From Colwellia sp. 1_MG-2023 (GTDB taxonomy: Bacteria > Pseudomonadota > Gammaproteobacteria > Enterobacterales > Alteromonadaceae), in NCBI RefSeq assembly GCF_030546755.1, contig NZ_JAUOPE010000001.1:310001-374000 (forward strand): 64,000 nt of DNA, read 5' to 3'. Shown here one piece after another: positions 44,032 to 53,266 of the stretch. The notes below the pieces were generated by a model, which was given only the letters and a program-made list of their open reading frames with translations, made no database searches and was not told the DNA's origin. Positions within the stretch are counted from its first letter, which is position 1. Every line of letters begins with the position of its first letter. The position numbers and the translations under genes were made by a program.

Positions 44032-44142
44032 ACGGACATGAAACAAAGAAGTAAAGTTTTGCTTTGCCTTTTAAGTGTAGGCAAAAATCAAATAATTGCT
44101 ATTGTTAAACAACATTTTTTATTAACTTTTTTTGACTACGAT

Positions 44143-44700
44143 TTAGGGCATTGATTTCATAAACATTTGATACTTTTCTCGACCATATATCACCCAATGA
44201 GGAGAGGCATCTCCTGTTCCTTGCGCCTGCAAACTCGGATATTGTTTAATCACCTCACCAAGGGTATTGGTTTGTTGAGGTTCAATATCGACAAATAGAA
44301 GATGTTTACCATTATTCACTAAGCGTTTGAAGCGTCTAAAGTTGATATTATCCGTTTGAATACCAATAAAACCGCCTTCCCATGTACAAAAACCAATAAT
44401 GACAATAGACAGAAATACAAAAGGTAACCAGCCACTTGGACTATTAAACCAATTCATCAAATAAGCAAAAATCAAAGTAATTATGGCTAGGATAACACCA
44501 ACCACAGCACCAATTTTTGTAGAATGGATAACATCTTTTTTTAGCACAGATTCAATCTCATGTAACTGTAGTTTGGCGACTTCTGCGTCTTGCTCACTTA
44601 ATACATGAATTTGAGAACCCAAAAAATGTCGACTTATCAAAGCCTGCTCAACCTGAACCAAATCTTCCAAACTATCTGTTATAAAGTAATGCCTTAACAT
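44143..44700 (-). CDS. Two-helix membrane protein of unknown function (185 aa)
   Basis: A 185-residue protein with a soluble N-terminal part (about 1-60, a possible ACT- or ferredoxin-like fold: YFITDSLEDLVQVEQALISR), two transmembrane helices (about 62-83 and 91-112) and a soluble C-terminal part ending in a short helix (YGREKYQMFMKSMP). Similar proteins are often left as hypothetical in this group. It has its own terminator, so it is a single-gene unit. No function can be assigned. Confidence 0.65.
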   Translation of the reverse strand: MLRHYFITDSLEDLVQVEQALISRHFLGSQIHVLSEQDAEVAKLQLHEIESVLKKDVIHSTKIGAVVGVILAIITLIFAYLMNWFNSPSGWLPFVFLSIVIIGFCTWEGGFIGIQTDNINFRRFKRLVNNGKHLLFVDIEPQQTNTLGEVIKQYPSLQAQGTGDASPHWVIYGREKYQMFMKSMP

Positions 44701-44867
44701 AAGTTACACTCCTTAATAAGTAACTTCCAGCTAACGTTTGGACCTTCCTGTGGTGATTAATTATTAATAAAAATAGCTATTCTCACCGAAAAACAATTAA
44801 TCTTACCTGAGTATAGACCTAAAACAATCCCTTAATAAGGTGATTAACGAACACGAGTAAAATAAAA

Positions 44868-45329
44868 TTATTTAAGTGAAATATCCATACGCATTTCAAC
44901 AAGATACTGTTTAAAACCCGCTTTGGTATAGGCGCTAACCGCTGCATCATTGTCTTTAAAAACATCTAAATGCAACATGGTAACCCCTTGCTCTAAACTC
45001 CATTGTGTTAACTCGTCGATGACAAGCTGGTTCACCCTCTTTCCTCGGTATTCTTCTTCGACAAACATAAACCCTAAATAACTATAAAAACTATATTTGG
45101 CATACTTTTTTGCAGGTTTTATCCGCGCATAGCCACAGGCAATTATTGCTTGTTCGCATTCAACAACGACTAATTGAATATCTTCAGAAGCAATCAGAAA
45201 CTCAAGATCATAATATTGTATCGGATCATCGGCTAATGTTTCATCAAACGGGCGCTCGGCTGCAATCACCCCTTGCTCAAAAACTCTTAACGTATCAATA
45301 TCATTTAATGTCGCCGCACGAACTTTCAT
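44868..45329 (-). CDS. GNAT-family N-acetyltransferase
   Basis: Acetyl-CoA-dependent acetyltransferase of 153 residues; substrate unknown. The start MKVRAATLNDIDTLRVFEQGV is typical of GNAT proteins, and motif A is present (GFMFVEEEYRGKRVNQLVIDEL), with the C-terminal DNDAAVSAYTKAGFKQY. The frame is open to 45410, but the ATG at 45329 matches the family start. It may acetylate an amino acid or a protein N-terminus. Confidence 0.82.
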   Translation of the reverse strand: MKVRAATLNDIDTLRVFEQGVIAAERPFDETLADDPIQYYDLEFLIASEDIQLVVVECEQAIIACGYARIKPAKKYAKYSFYSYLGFMFVEEEYRGKRVNQLVIDELTQWSLEQGVTMLHLDVFKDNDAAVSAYTKAGFKQYLVEMRMDISLK

Positions 45330-45559
45330 TATATTTTCACTTAAATAACTTTTTAATAATAAATAATCACACGAGTTGTTTATGGTTTCAATAGCATGTT
45401 TCAATGACATTGCTTATTTAAAATCAATGCTCTAACGCAAGGTAGTACTAAATTTTTATCAATTCCACTATGGTTTCGTTGATAGCTTAGTTACTATATA
45501 GCAAAGAAATAACAGGCAAGTAGGTTTGCAATTGTATTGCATACATAAAAGGTAAACTG

Positions 45560-46648
45560 ATGGTTACTTCCCCACCACATTTAGTAAGAATTATTGAAGA
45601 TAGCTTCGGCCAACTAAGTAATGGCGAGTCAGCTTCACTTTTCACCTTAACTAACCGGCAAGGCATGCAAGTAAAAATCACTAATTTTGGTGGTATTATT
45701 GTTTCAATTTTAGCGCATGATAAAACCCAACGTTTAGCCGATATTGTTTTAGGTTATGATCGGGTAAGTGATTATGAAAAAGATAGTTATTATTTAGGTG
45801 CTGTTATTGGTCGGTATGCAGGCAGAATCGAACAAGGACAATTTGAACTCGATGGAGAGTTACATCAACTCAAGCTCAACGCGCCTGACAGTCAATTACA
45901 TGGTGGAAAAAACGCGTTAAATAAACAACTATGGCAAGCAACTACTTCGCAAAATAACACAAGTAGTACTGTAACACTTACTTATACTAGCCCCGATGGC
46001 GAAGAAGGGTTTCCGGGTGAAGTTAATTTTACCGTTACGTATCAATTCACCGATAACAACGAATTAATTGTTGAGTATTTTGCTAATACCACTAAAACCA
46101 CCATTGTTAATTTAACTCAACATAGTTATTTTAATTTAGCTGGGCATGACTCGGGCAATATTCATCATCATCAAGTTTGCATTAACGCTGATTATTTTCT
46201 CCCTATGTCGGAAAAAGCCTACCCAACAGGTGAAATTAAATCAGTTGCGAATACCGCCCACGACTTTACTCAAGCAAGTTGTTTAACGACAAATATTGAT
46301 AATACAGACGATGAACAAATTCGTATCGGGCAAGGGTTTGATAATTACTGGTTGTTAAATGAAAACGCCTTAGCTTTGAATGAATTTGCCGCGCAAGCCA
46401 TTGATGAGCGTTCAGGCAGACGTTTAACTATTTATACTGACCAACCTAGTATGATTTTATATACGGCTAATTATATTGATGGCAGTCATTACGGGAAAAA
46501 CAATACACAGTATCAACGTCGAGCAGCACTTTGTTTAGAGCCACAACGCGCCAATAATAAAGATAAAGGGGTTAATATTGAAAATTGTAAATTAACACCA
46601 CAGCAGCCGTTTTATAGCCAAACTCGTTATGTGTTTGATTTGATCTAA
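45560..46648 (+). CDS. galM: Aldose 1-epimerase (galactose mutarotase)
   Basis: Interconverts alpha and beta anomers of galactose or glucose. The 362 residues show the GalM features: TNFGGIIVSILAHDK, YYLGAVIGRYAGRIEQGQF, LNAPDSQLHGGKNALNK with a catalytic-site histidine, NLTQHSYFNLAG with the second histidine, and C-terminal CLEPQRANN. No other gal gene is in the window. AAGG is located before the ATG. Confidence 0.93.
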   Translation: MVTSPPHLVRIIEDSFGQLSNGESASLFTLTNRQGMQVKITNFGGIIVSILAHDKTQRLADIVLGYDRVSDYEKDSYYLGAVIGRYAGRIEQGQFELDGELHQLKLNAPDSQLHGGKNALNKQLWQATTSQNNTSSTVTLTYTSPDGEEGFPGEVNFTVTYQFTDNNELIVEYFANTTKTTIVNLTQHSYFNLAGHDSGNIHHHQVCINADYFLPMSEKAYPTGEIKSVANTAHDFTQASCLTTNIDNTDDEQIRIGQGFDNYWLLNENALALNEFAAQAIDERSGRRLTIYTDQPSMILYTANYIDGSHYGKNNTQYQRRAALCLEPQRANNKDKGVNIENCKLTPQQPFYSQTRYVFDLI

Positions 46649-46656
46649 AACTTCAG

Positions 46657-46677
46657 CTCTCAACTCTCAACTCTCAA
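46657..46677. repeat. Three perfect copies of CTCTCAA
   Basis: A short tandem 7-base repeat right after the galM stop and before the bidirectional terminator. It is non-coding and probably harmless slippage. Confidence 0.85.
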
Positions 46678-46698
46678 AGAAAAATAGTACGCTAAAAC

Positions 46699-46730
46699 GC
46701 AAAAAGAAGTGAACATCACTTCTTTTTTGC
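46699..46730. terminator. Bidirectional terminator between galM and argR
   Basis: Stem GCAAAAAGAAGTGA / TCACTTCTTTTTTGC with a three-base loop (one bulged T), with A and T runs on the two sides. It suits both convergent genes. Confidence 0.88.
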
Positions 46731-46765
46731 CTGTATTTAATACAGAAAATTTATTAACGACAATA

Positions 46766-47236
46766 TTAAACGTCTAATAACCTTTTAATATCTTCGGTGA
46801 TATTAGCAATATTATTAACATCAACCGGTGCAATAAAAATCGTATCATCACCTGCTAATGTTCCTAAAATACCGGCGGATTCGCCCATACTGTCTAGCAT
46901 TCTAGAAATTAACGGTGCACCACCTATGCCTGTTTTTACAATAATTTGCGTATTATTATGCTTAACACTAACCACCACAGATTGGATCGCTTGGCGTGAT
47001 TTCGGAATGGCTAATTCATCCGGTAAAATATAAACAACCTGATCATTGGCGTTACGCATTTTTACCGCGCCTAACTTTGAAAGTAAGCGTGAAATTTTAG
47101 CTTGAGAAATATTAGTAAACCCTTGGTCATCTAGCGCTTCTGCTAATTGACTTTGTGATCCATAACATTGCTCATGTAATAAAGCTTTAAAGGCGAGTTG
47201 AAGTTCAGCTTCGTTTTTCTTACGTATAGATGTCAT
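46766..47236 (-). CDS. argR: Arginine repressor ArgR
   Basis: Hexameric, arginine-dependent regulator of arginine metabolism, 156 residues. The N-terminal winged helix-turn-helix covers about 1-75 (SQLAEALDDQGFTNISQAKISRLLSKLGAVK) and the C-terminal oligomerisation/arginine domain about 85-156 (IGGAPLISRMLDSMG, GTLAGDDTIFIAP). Possible ARG-box sequence lies about 145 bases upstream, fitting autoregulation. In many relatives mdh is divergent from argR; that is not so here. Confidence 0.95.
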   Translation of the reverse strand: MTSIRKKNEAELQLAFKALLHEQCYGSQSQLAEALDDQGFTNISQAKISRLLSKLGAVKMRNANDQVVYILPDELAIPKSRQAIQSVVVSVKHNNTQIIVKTGIGGAPLISRMLDSMGESAGILGTLAGDDTIFIAPVDVNNIANITEDIKRLLDV

Positions 47237-47378
47237 TGTCTTTTTTAATATAAATCCCTGATATAGATATATTAGCCATTTTCCCTGACTAATCCTACTT
47301 TTTATTCACTAATATAATACTTTAAAACGCTATACCATTGTTTACTAACGATATTGGCTTATATTTATTTGTTTTAGA

Positions 47379-47392
47379 TGAATATTTATACG
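47379..47392 (-). promoter_or_regulatory. ARG-box-like site upstream of argR
   Basis: TGAATATTTATACG matches 12 of 14 positions of the ARG box core TGAATWWWWATTCA. It lies in the 202-base gap between argR and the FabD-like gene. A further half-site (ATTCA) occurs near 47304. A single imperfect box is weak evidence. Confidence 0.35.
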
Positions 47393-47438
47393 AATTCAAG
47401 TCATTATTAATCTTCTTTTACTGCTTAATTTAAATAAC

Positions 47439-48485
47439 TTAAACAACTAGTTTGCGCTGCTCAGCGATCCCCATGGAAAGAATATATGGGTCTTGCTTCT
47501 GTTGTTCAATAAAATCCTTCTTAGACGATAAGCCTAACCAGTTATGTTCAATCAAACATTGTGCAACAGCGCCTCCTAAAGTTGCCCCTGGTCCTAAAAT
47601 AATCAACTTATCTGGTGCATATTCTTTAATAGCTACTTCAATCGCTTTACTAAAGTTATATGGCGCTGTGACTTGCGTAGTTAAGGTATACTGATGTAAA
47701 TCATTAATATCAGTTGAGTACGGCTGCCAACTATTTCCTAAGCCATCAATCAAAGGAATCTCAGGGGTAGTAAACAACGAAACAGGTAATTGTTTTAATG
47801 CTTGCTCAGATACACTCGCTAATAAAGGCGTGTGAAATGCGGCATGATTAAAGAGGTTCATTGGATAGCGTTCATCCATCACCGGCAAACGATTTTCTAG
47901 CGCTTTCAATCCTTGTTTATTACCACCAAAAACCAGATATCCTCCCAAGTAAATTGACAGATAAACTTCACAATCTTTGTGCTGATTTACCTCAGCCAAA
48001 CATTGCATCACGTGTGCTTCACGAGTTTTATCTTTATGCCAACGTTCGTCAATAATAGGATATATCAATTGCCCGCCAATCAAACCATTGGTCATCATCG
48101 AGCCCATGGTATTGATCAACTCAATAGCGGTATCATTATTTAATGCACCAGCTACCGCCAAAGCAATATACCACCCCATTGAATTACCCGTGACAGCAAC
48201 AACATCATAAAGCTCATTATTGATAGCTTGATGATCATTATATGCACACGCATAAATCAGCGCAGAGGCATTCTCACCAGCAGTATGCGTTCGCATACTA
48301 TAGTTTGCCATTGCGTCGAGTTCGCTAATTGCTACTTGACCTTGTAATTGTCGATATTGATCAATATGTTCAATAAAATTAAGTTTATCGCCATGATAGT
48401 TTTTTAAATAGCCAAGCTCTTCTTTATTATAGGTGCCACGTCCTGGACAAATTACTACAGCGCGTTGTTTTTTATTTGTTGTCAT
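47439..48485 (-). CDS. FabD-like acyltransferase (ACP S-malonyltransferase family)
   Basis: A 348-residue acyltransferase of the malonyl-CoA:ACP transacylase fold, but unlike housekeeping FabD. The nucleophile elbow is GNSMG instead of GHSLG (serine conserved), and the catalytic histidine is probably in NHAAFHTPLL. It begins AVVICPGRGTYNKEELGYL, a PG-rich start seen in this subfamily. The gene follows the fused E1 gene by ten bases, so the two are surely one operon. Substrate and acceptor are unknown; an acyl transfer step after the 2-oxoacid dehydrogenase is an inference. Confidence 0.78.
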   Translation of the reverse strand: MTTNKKQRAVVICPGRGTYNKEELGYLKNYHGDKLNFIEHIDQYRQLQGQVAISELDAMANYSMRTHTAGENASALIYACAYNDHQAINNELYDVVAVTGNSMGWYIALAVAGALNNDTAIELINTMGSMMTNGLIGGQLIYPIIDERWHKDKTREAHVMQCLAEVNQHKDCEVYLSIYLGGYLVFGGNKQGLKALENRLPVMDERYPMNLFNHAAFHTPLLASVSEQALKQLPVSLFTTPEIPLIDGLGNSWQPYSTDINDLHQYTLTTQVTAPYNFSKAIEVAIKEYAPDKLIILGPGATLGGAVAQCLIEHNWLGLSSKKDFIEQQKQDPYILSMGIAEQRKLVV

Positions 48486-48495
48486 TGTTATTTTC

Positions 48496-50805
48496 CTACG
48501 CTTTCACTTTAGATTGAACGTTAGCGTTTGTTGCACACATTTCACTGGCCGTTTTAACAATATCGTCTTTGCTAGGTAGCACATGATAAGCGGCACTACC
48601 AAGTGGTATAAAGCTGTCTTGAGCGCAAAGTCGTTGCACAGTGTTGCGTGTATTCATTGATTTTTCATAAAGTAGCGTGATGATAGCTTCACTAATTGAG
48701 CCGGTTTTTCGACACTCATCAACAATTAATACATGTTCACACGCCTGCGTATGCTCAATAATGCCCTTTTCATCTAAAGGCGCTAACCAGCGTAAATCTA
48801 CAACCCGACATTTAATACCCTGCTCTGCCAGTTCTTTTTCCGCTTGGCGAGATAAGTAATAACCATTCCCGTAGCTTAAAATACATAAATCAGTGCCTGA
48901 GCCATGTACTGCAACCGCTAAGTCGTCATTTGCTACTGGTCTACTCTCAAGCTCGCCATCCTCTTTCATGCTTGGACTATCAATATCGTGAGTAGAAGAT
49001 TTCAATAATGGTTGCAAGGGTGATGGATATTCAAATGTCCATAGTCCATCACCTTCTTGATGTAGATCTTTGGTCATGTATAAAGCAATAGGCTCTAAAA
49101 ATATCACGACCCGTTGCTGCTCTGTTGCCAATTTTACCGACGTTGTTAATAATTTAACTGCATCTGCGCCATTTGACGGACAAGCGATAATTACGCCCGG
49201 GATATCACGAAATACCGCAAACGAATTATCATTATGAAAGTGACCACCAAAACCTTTTTGATAGGCAAGTCCTGCAATGCGAATTACCATCGGATTGGTG
49301 TATTGACCTTTCGAGAAAAAAGACAAGGTTGCCGCTTCTCCGCGAATTTGGTCTTCGGCGTTATGCACGTACGCTAAAAATTGAATTTCAGGAATAGGGA
49401 CAAAACCATTGTGAGCAAGCCCGATAGCGCCACCTAATATAGATTGCTCATCAAGCAACGTATTCATTACTCGGTTTTTACCAAAACGCTCAACTAGCTT
49501 AGTCGTCACATTATAAACACCACCTTTCTTCGCGATATCTTCGCCTAACAACACAATGTTTTCATGTTGTGCCATTAAATCGAGTAACGTCCAATTAATC
49601 AGTTTTGCTAGATGTTGTGGTTTGGTCAGGTTATGTTTTTCGTGCTGAAATAGCGTTTGTCGCTGCTCTTCGCTCACCACAATAGCTTTACTTTCAATAC
49701 TTGGCGGCACAATACTTTCCATGACTTCATTGGCTGTATTTAATCGCGGTTTTTTAACGACTTCTTCTGCAATATATTCAACACGTTCAGCGATATTTTG
49801 ATAAATATCAACAATTTCAGTCGCCGTTAAAATATTATTTTCGAGTAAAATTTTTGCAGTATGTAAGAGAGGATCATTTTGCTCATTTGCTTCAATTGAC
49901 GCTTGTTTACGATAAACAAATTCAGCATCTGAGCCGGCATGTCCCAATAAACGAATTAATTTTACATGTAGAAAAACCGGTTGTTGCTTTTCTCTCGCTA
50001 TTTTTGCTGCTTGCTGGCTGACACGATAAGTATCTAAGAGATTTAAACCATCACAAGTTAAATAAATTAATCCAGCTTTATTTTTATAGTTTGCTTCAAT
50101 CCAACCATGAGGAGTTGACGTGGAAATACCAATACCATTATCTTCACAAACAAAAACGATCGGCATGGGAAGTGATTGAAAAGCCGCCCAAGCCGCACTA
50201 TTTATTGCCCCTTGCGCGGTAGAATGATTTGAAGATGCATCACCAAAACTACAAACAATCACGCTATCATTAGGCATGTCACCTTGGTGCCCAAGTCGCT
50301 TTGCTAAACCAATAGAAAATGCTGCCCCCATAGCTTTAGGTAAATGTGAGGCGATAGTGCTAGTTTGCGGAGGAATCGATAACGCTTTACTGCCTAAAAC
50401 TTTATGACGGCCTCCTGAAATAGGATCATCTTTTGCTGCAGCAAATGACAGTAACATATCGTAGATAGCCGTTTGTCCTGCCACTTGTTTACTTCGTTGC
50501 AAGGTAAACGCGCCACTTCGATAATGCAAAAATGCCATGTCACTGGCACGAAAAGCTTTCGCTATTGCAGCATTGCCTTCATGACCAGAGCTGCCAATAG
50601 TATAAAAACTTTGCCCTTGCTTTTGCATGACCCTGGAATGTAAGTCTAAATGGCGACTAGTGACTTGTGTTTCAAATAAATCTACCAAGGCACTATTTGT
50701 TAAGCCAACGTATTGTGGCGTTAGCTGACAACTGAGTTGTGGTAAATGTAATTGCTGAACAAAGTGAATAAAATTTTCTTTTACACACTGATTACGATCC
50801 GACAT
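48496..50805 (-). CDS. Fused 2-oxoacid dehydrogenase E1 (alpha plus beta)
   Basis: TPP-dependent decarboxylase of 769 residues with both E1 chains in one polypeptide. The alpha part (about 1-350) holds the TPP/Mg site: SFGDASSNHSTAQGAI, then EDNGIGIS about 30 residues on. The beta part (about 390-750) begins LLGEDIAKKGGVYNVTTKL and includes LLDEQSILGGAIGLA. It looks closest to branched-chain 2-oxoacid (2-oxoisovalerate) dehydrogenase E1. No E2 or E3 gene is nearby, so it must borrow an E2 or release the acyl group otherwise. It is 10 bases before the FabD-like gene and 90 bases after gcdH. Confidence 0.85.
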   Translation of the reverse strand: MSDRNQCVKENFIHFVQQLHLPQLSCQLTPQYVGLTNSALVDLFETQVTSRHLDLHSRVMQKQGQSFYTIGSSGHEGNAAIAKAFRASDMAFLHYRSGAFTLQRSKQVAGQTAIYDMLLSFAAAKDDPISGGRHKVLGSKALSIPPQTSTIASHLPKAMGAAFSIGLAKRLGHQGDMPNDSVIVCSFGDASSNHSTAQGAINSAAWAAFQSLPMPIVFVCEDNGIGISTSTPHGWIEANYKNKAGLIYLTCDGLNLLDTYRVSQQAAKIAREKQQPVFLHVKLIRLLGHAGSDAEFVYRKQASIEANEQNDPLLHTAKILLENNILTATEIVDIYQNIAERVEYIAEEVVKKPRLNTANEVMESIVPPSIESKAIVVSEEQRQTLFQHEKHNLTKPQHLAKLINWTLLDLMAQHENIVLLGEDIAKKGGVYNVTTKLVERFGKNRVMNTLLDEQSILGGAIGLAHNGFVPIPEIQFLAYVHNAEDQIRGEAATLSFFSKGQYTNPMVIRIAGLAYQKGFGGHFHNDNSFAVFRDIPGVIIACPSNGADAVKLLTTSVKLATEQQRVVIFLEPIALYMTKDLHQEGDGLWTFEYPSPLQPLLKSSTHDIDSPSMKEDGELESRPVANDDLAVAVHGSGTDLCILSYGNGYYLSRQAEKELAEQGIKCRVVDLRWLAPLDEKGIIEHTQACEHVLIVDECRKTGSISEAIITLLYEKSMNTRNTVQRLCAQDSFIPLGSAAYHVLPSKDDIVKTASEMCATNANVQSKVKA

Positions 50806-50836
50806 TGATGGCTACCTTCTTTTGCACTCAAATCAT

Positions 50837-50874
50837 CAGCAATAACGATATGATTGTTAGGTTCGTTATTGCTG
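50837..50874 (-). other. Stem-loop between gcdH and the E1 gene
   Basis: Perfect 11-base stem CAGCAATAACG / CGTTATTGCTG with a 16-base loop, no U tract. It may be an mRNA processing or attenuation structure in the 90-base gap. Confidence 0.45.
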
Positions 50875-50895
50875 AACTTAGTCAATATTAAGTTT

Positions 50896-52077
50896 TTAAA
50901 AAAAGGCCTGAATGCCTGTTTGCGCACGTCCTAAAATCAAGGCATGAACATCATGCGTGCCTTCATAGGTATTAACCGCTTCTAAATTCATCATATGCCG
51001 GATCACATGAAATTCATCTGCGATCCCATTACCACCATGCATGTCTCTAGCGGTACGAGCAATTTCTAATGCTTTGCCACAAGAGTTTCGTTTAATTAAT
51101 GAAATTGCCTCTGTCGCTAAAGTGCCTGCATCCATTAAACGGCCCACCTGCAAACAGGCTAATAAACCTGTGGTGATCTCCGTTTGCATATCGGCAAGTT
51201 TCTTTTGAATTAATTGTGTTGCAGCTAAAGGTTTGCCAAATTGCTCACGATCTAAAGTATATTGTCTTGCGGCATGCCAACAAAATTCAGCGGCACCTAA
51301 TGCTCCCCAACCAATGCCGTATCGCGCTTTGTTTAAGCAACCAAACGGTCCTGATAAGCCTTTAACATGAGGCAGTAAATTTTCTTCTGGTACGAAAACA
51401 TTATCCATCACCACTTCACCGGTGATTGAAGCACGTAAAGAAAATTTCCCTTCAATTTTAGGCGCTGATAAACCTGTCATGCCTTTTTCTAAAATAAAGC
51501 CTTTGATCACACCGTCCAATTTCGCCCAAATAATAAAGACATCAGCAATGGGAGAATTAGTGATCCACATTTTATTACCGGTAAGTCGGTAACCACCGGC
51601 CACTTTTTCCGCTCGGGTTGACAAACTAGCCGGATCTGAACCTGAATTAGGCTCAGTTAAACCAAAACAGCCAATTAATTCGCCGGTTGCAAGTTTGGGT
51701 AAGTATTTCATTTTTTGTTCTTCGGTACCGTAAGCATGTATAGGATGCATTACTAAAGAAGACTGCACACTCATGGCACTTCGATAACCGCTATCAACAC
51801 GCTCAACTTCTCGGGCAATTAACCCATAGGTGACATAATTAACGCCTGCACAACCGTATTTTTCTTCAATGGTACAGCCCAATAAACCTAACGCGCCTAA
51901 CTCTTTCATAATCTCAGGATCAAAGCTTTCATTTCTATTCGCCAATAAAACACGCGGTTGCAATTGTTCTTGACAATATTGATGAGCGCTATCGCGGATC
52001 ATTCTTTCTTCTTCCGAAAGTAATGAGTCTATTAACAATGGATCTTGCCAGTTGAAACGAGGTTTTGAAGTTGACAT
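50896..52077 (-). CDS. gcdH: Glutaryl-CoA dehydrogenase
   Basis: FAD enzyme oxidising and decarboxylating glutaryl-CoA to crotonyl-CoA in lysine/tryptophan breakdown. The 393 residues show acyl-CoA dehydrogenase motifs: [32 protein letters not shown], and [18 protein letters not shown] with the catalytic glutamate. [18 protein letters not shown] near residue 95 is typical of the glutaryl-CoA group. A LysR gene reads away from it with a dyad between them, the usual gcdR-gcdH style arrangement. Confidence 0.92.
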   Translation of the reverse strand: MSTSKPRFNWQDPLLIDSLLSEEERMIRDSAHQYCQEQLQPRVLLANRNESFDPEIMKELGALGLLGCTIEEKYGCAGVNYVTYGLIAREVERVDSGYRSAMSVQSSLVMHPIHAYGTEEQKMKYLPKLATGELIGCFGLTEPNSGSDPASLSTRAEKVAGGYRLTGNKMWITNSPIADVFIIWAKLDGVIKGFILEKGMTGLSAPKIEGKFSLRASITGEVVMDNVFVPEENLLPHVKGLSGPFGCLNKARYGIGWGALGAAEFCWHAARQYTLDREQFGKPLAATQLIQKKLADMQTEITTGLLACLQVGRLMDAGTLATEAISLIKRNSCGKALEIARTARDMHGGNGIADEFHVIRHMMNLEAVNTYEGTHDVHALILGRAQTGIQAFF

Positions 52078-52170
52078 TAGCCTTCCTATTTAAATGAGAA
52101 AATAACTTGTTATGAACAAAGATTAAGCAATATTTAGCTAAAGTTAAAATATAGTTTTCCTTTATCAGAT

Positions 52171-52185
52171 ATAGCTTTTAACTAT
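52171..52185. promoter_or_regulatory. LysR-type binding site candidate
   Basis: ATAGCTTTTAACTAT: an ATAG/CTAT dyad of the T-N11-A class, in the 142-base gap between gcdH and the divergent LysR gene, about 35-50 bases before the LysR start. It is an obvious operator candidate for both genes. Confidence 0.55.
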
Positions 52186-52219
52186 AGCTATTTTCTCGTT
52201 TTTCCTTAATAATCAACCC

Positions 52220-53053
52220 ATGGACTTAAAACACCTTAACTATTTCATCACGGTTTACGAGCAAAAAAGCTTTAGTAGTGCCGCTAAATATTGCTTTATC
52301 GCTCAACCGTCAATTTCTGCTGCGGTTGCACAACTTGAGCAAGAATTACAACAAGTGTTGTTTACACGCCATGCACGTGGTGTAACGCCAACTGAGCAAG
52401 GCGAAAAACTCTACCCTTTGGCAAAGCAATTGATTGGTCAGGCAGACGCCATTAAACAAACCTTTTTATCTCAAGGTATTCAGCAAAGCTTCCGCTTAGG
52501 AGTAACCAAAGGATTAGGGGTGAAGCGTATGAGCGCCTTATTAAATGACTTTACTTCTGCAGAGACTACTATGGAGTTAACCTTAGTACCGCAACATGAA
52601 AACTCAGATGCGAGGATCATCATCAAAGAAGAGTTAAAAGATGAGGAGAAATATCATTTAATTTGGCAAGAAGATTATTTATTGGTGTTGCCGATAAATC
52701 ACCCGCTGTCATTAAAAGACGAAATACAGTTAACCGATTTAGACGGTTTAGCCTTTATTCAACGCTCGCCTTGTAATGCTTGGCAAATGCTCAATGACAC
52801 TTTGACTCTTTCTGGCATTCAATTAGATATACGGGCAAAAATTCAAACTATCGATTATGCACTTGGCTTAGTACGAGCAGGTTTAGGCTGTGCATTGGTG
52901 CCCGCTCATCCTGAAATTATTGAAAATACTGATTTAACCTTTAAAGCCATTGATAAACTGCAATTAACCCGTGAAATTGTCCTCGCTTATCAACACACGA
53001 CACCTTTGTTGAGAACTCTTAAACAACAAGTAAAGCTCATATCTGAATTTTAA
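52220..53053 (+). CDS. LysR-family transcriptional regulator (probable gcdH regulator)
   Basis: DNA-binding regulator of 277 residues, slightly short for LysR proteins. The N-terminal winged helix covers about 1-60 (HLNYFITVYEQKSFSSAAKYCFIAQPSISAAVAQLEQEL, the classic pattern) and an effector domain follows (about 88-275: LPINHPLSLKDEIQLTDLDGLAFI, GLVRAGLGCALVPAHPEI). The divergent position to gcdH suggests control of that gene and perhaps the E1/FabD-like pair in response to a lysine-pathway metabolite (inference). Confidence 0.9.
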   Translation: MDLKHLNYFITVYEQKSFSSAAKYCFIAQPSISAAVAQLEQELQQVLFTRHARGVTPTEQGEKLYPLAKQLIGQADAIKQTFLSQGIQQSFRLGVTKGLGVKRMSALLNDFTSAETTMELTLVPQHENSDARIIIKEELKDEEKYHLIWQEDYLLVLPINHPLSLKDEIQLTDLDGLAFIQRSPCNAWQMLNDTLTLSGIQLDIRAKIQTIDYALGLVRAGLGCALVPAHPEIIENTDLTFKAIDKLQLTREIVLAYQHTTPLLRTLKQQVKLISEF

Positions 53054-53266
53054 ATTTAACCAAGCTCAAGAATTCTCCAATAAACTGGCTTATACTTTAC
53101 TTTATTTTTCTTACAATTTTTAAACAAATCAACGTACAAGCTAACTGCCATTACCACGCAACCTTTGTTAATATGCCGTATTCAAAAAAAGTTAATGATG
53201 CCAAAAGAACGACACTAATTATTATAATAATGACGCTAGAAACGCTTAAAAGGAATAGAAGACGAA

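Noticed and set aside
43854-44084. 76-codon minus-strand frame downstream of the two-helix membrane protein
   Set aside because: It overlaps the terminator hairpin at 44004-44031, has no ribosome site, and its composition looks like translated non-coding AT-rich DNA.
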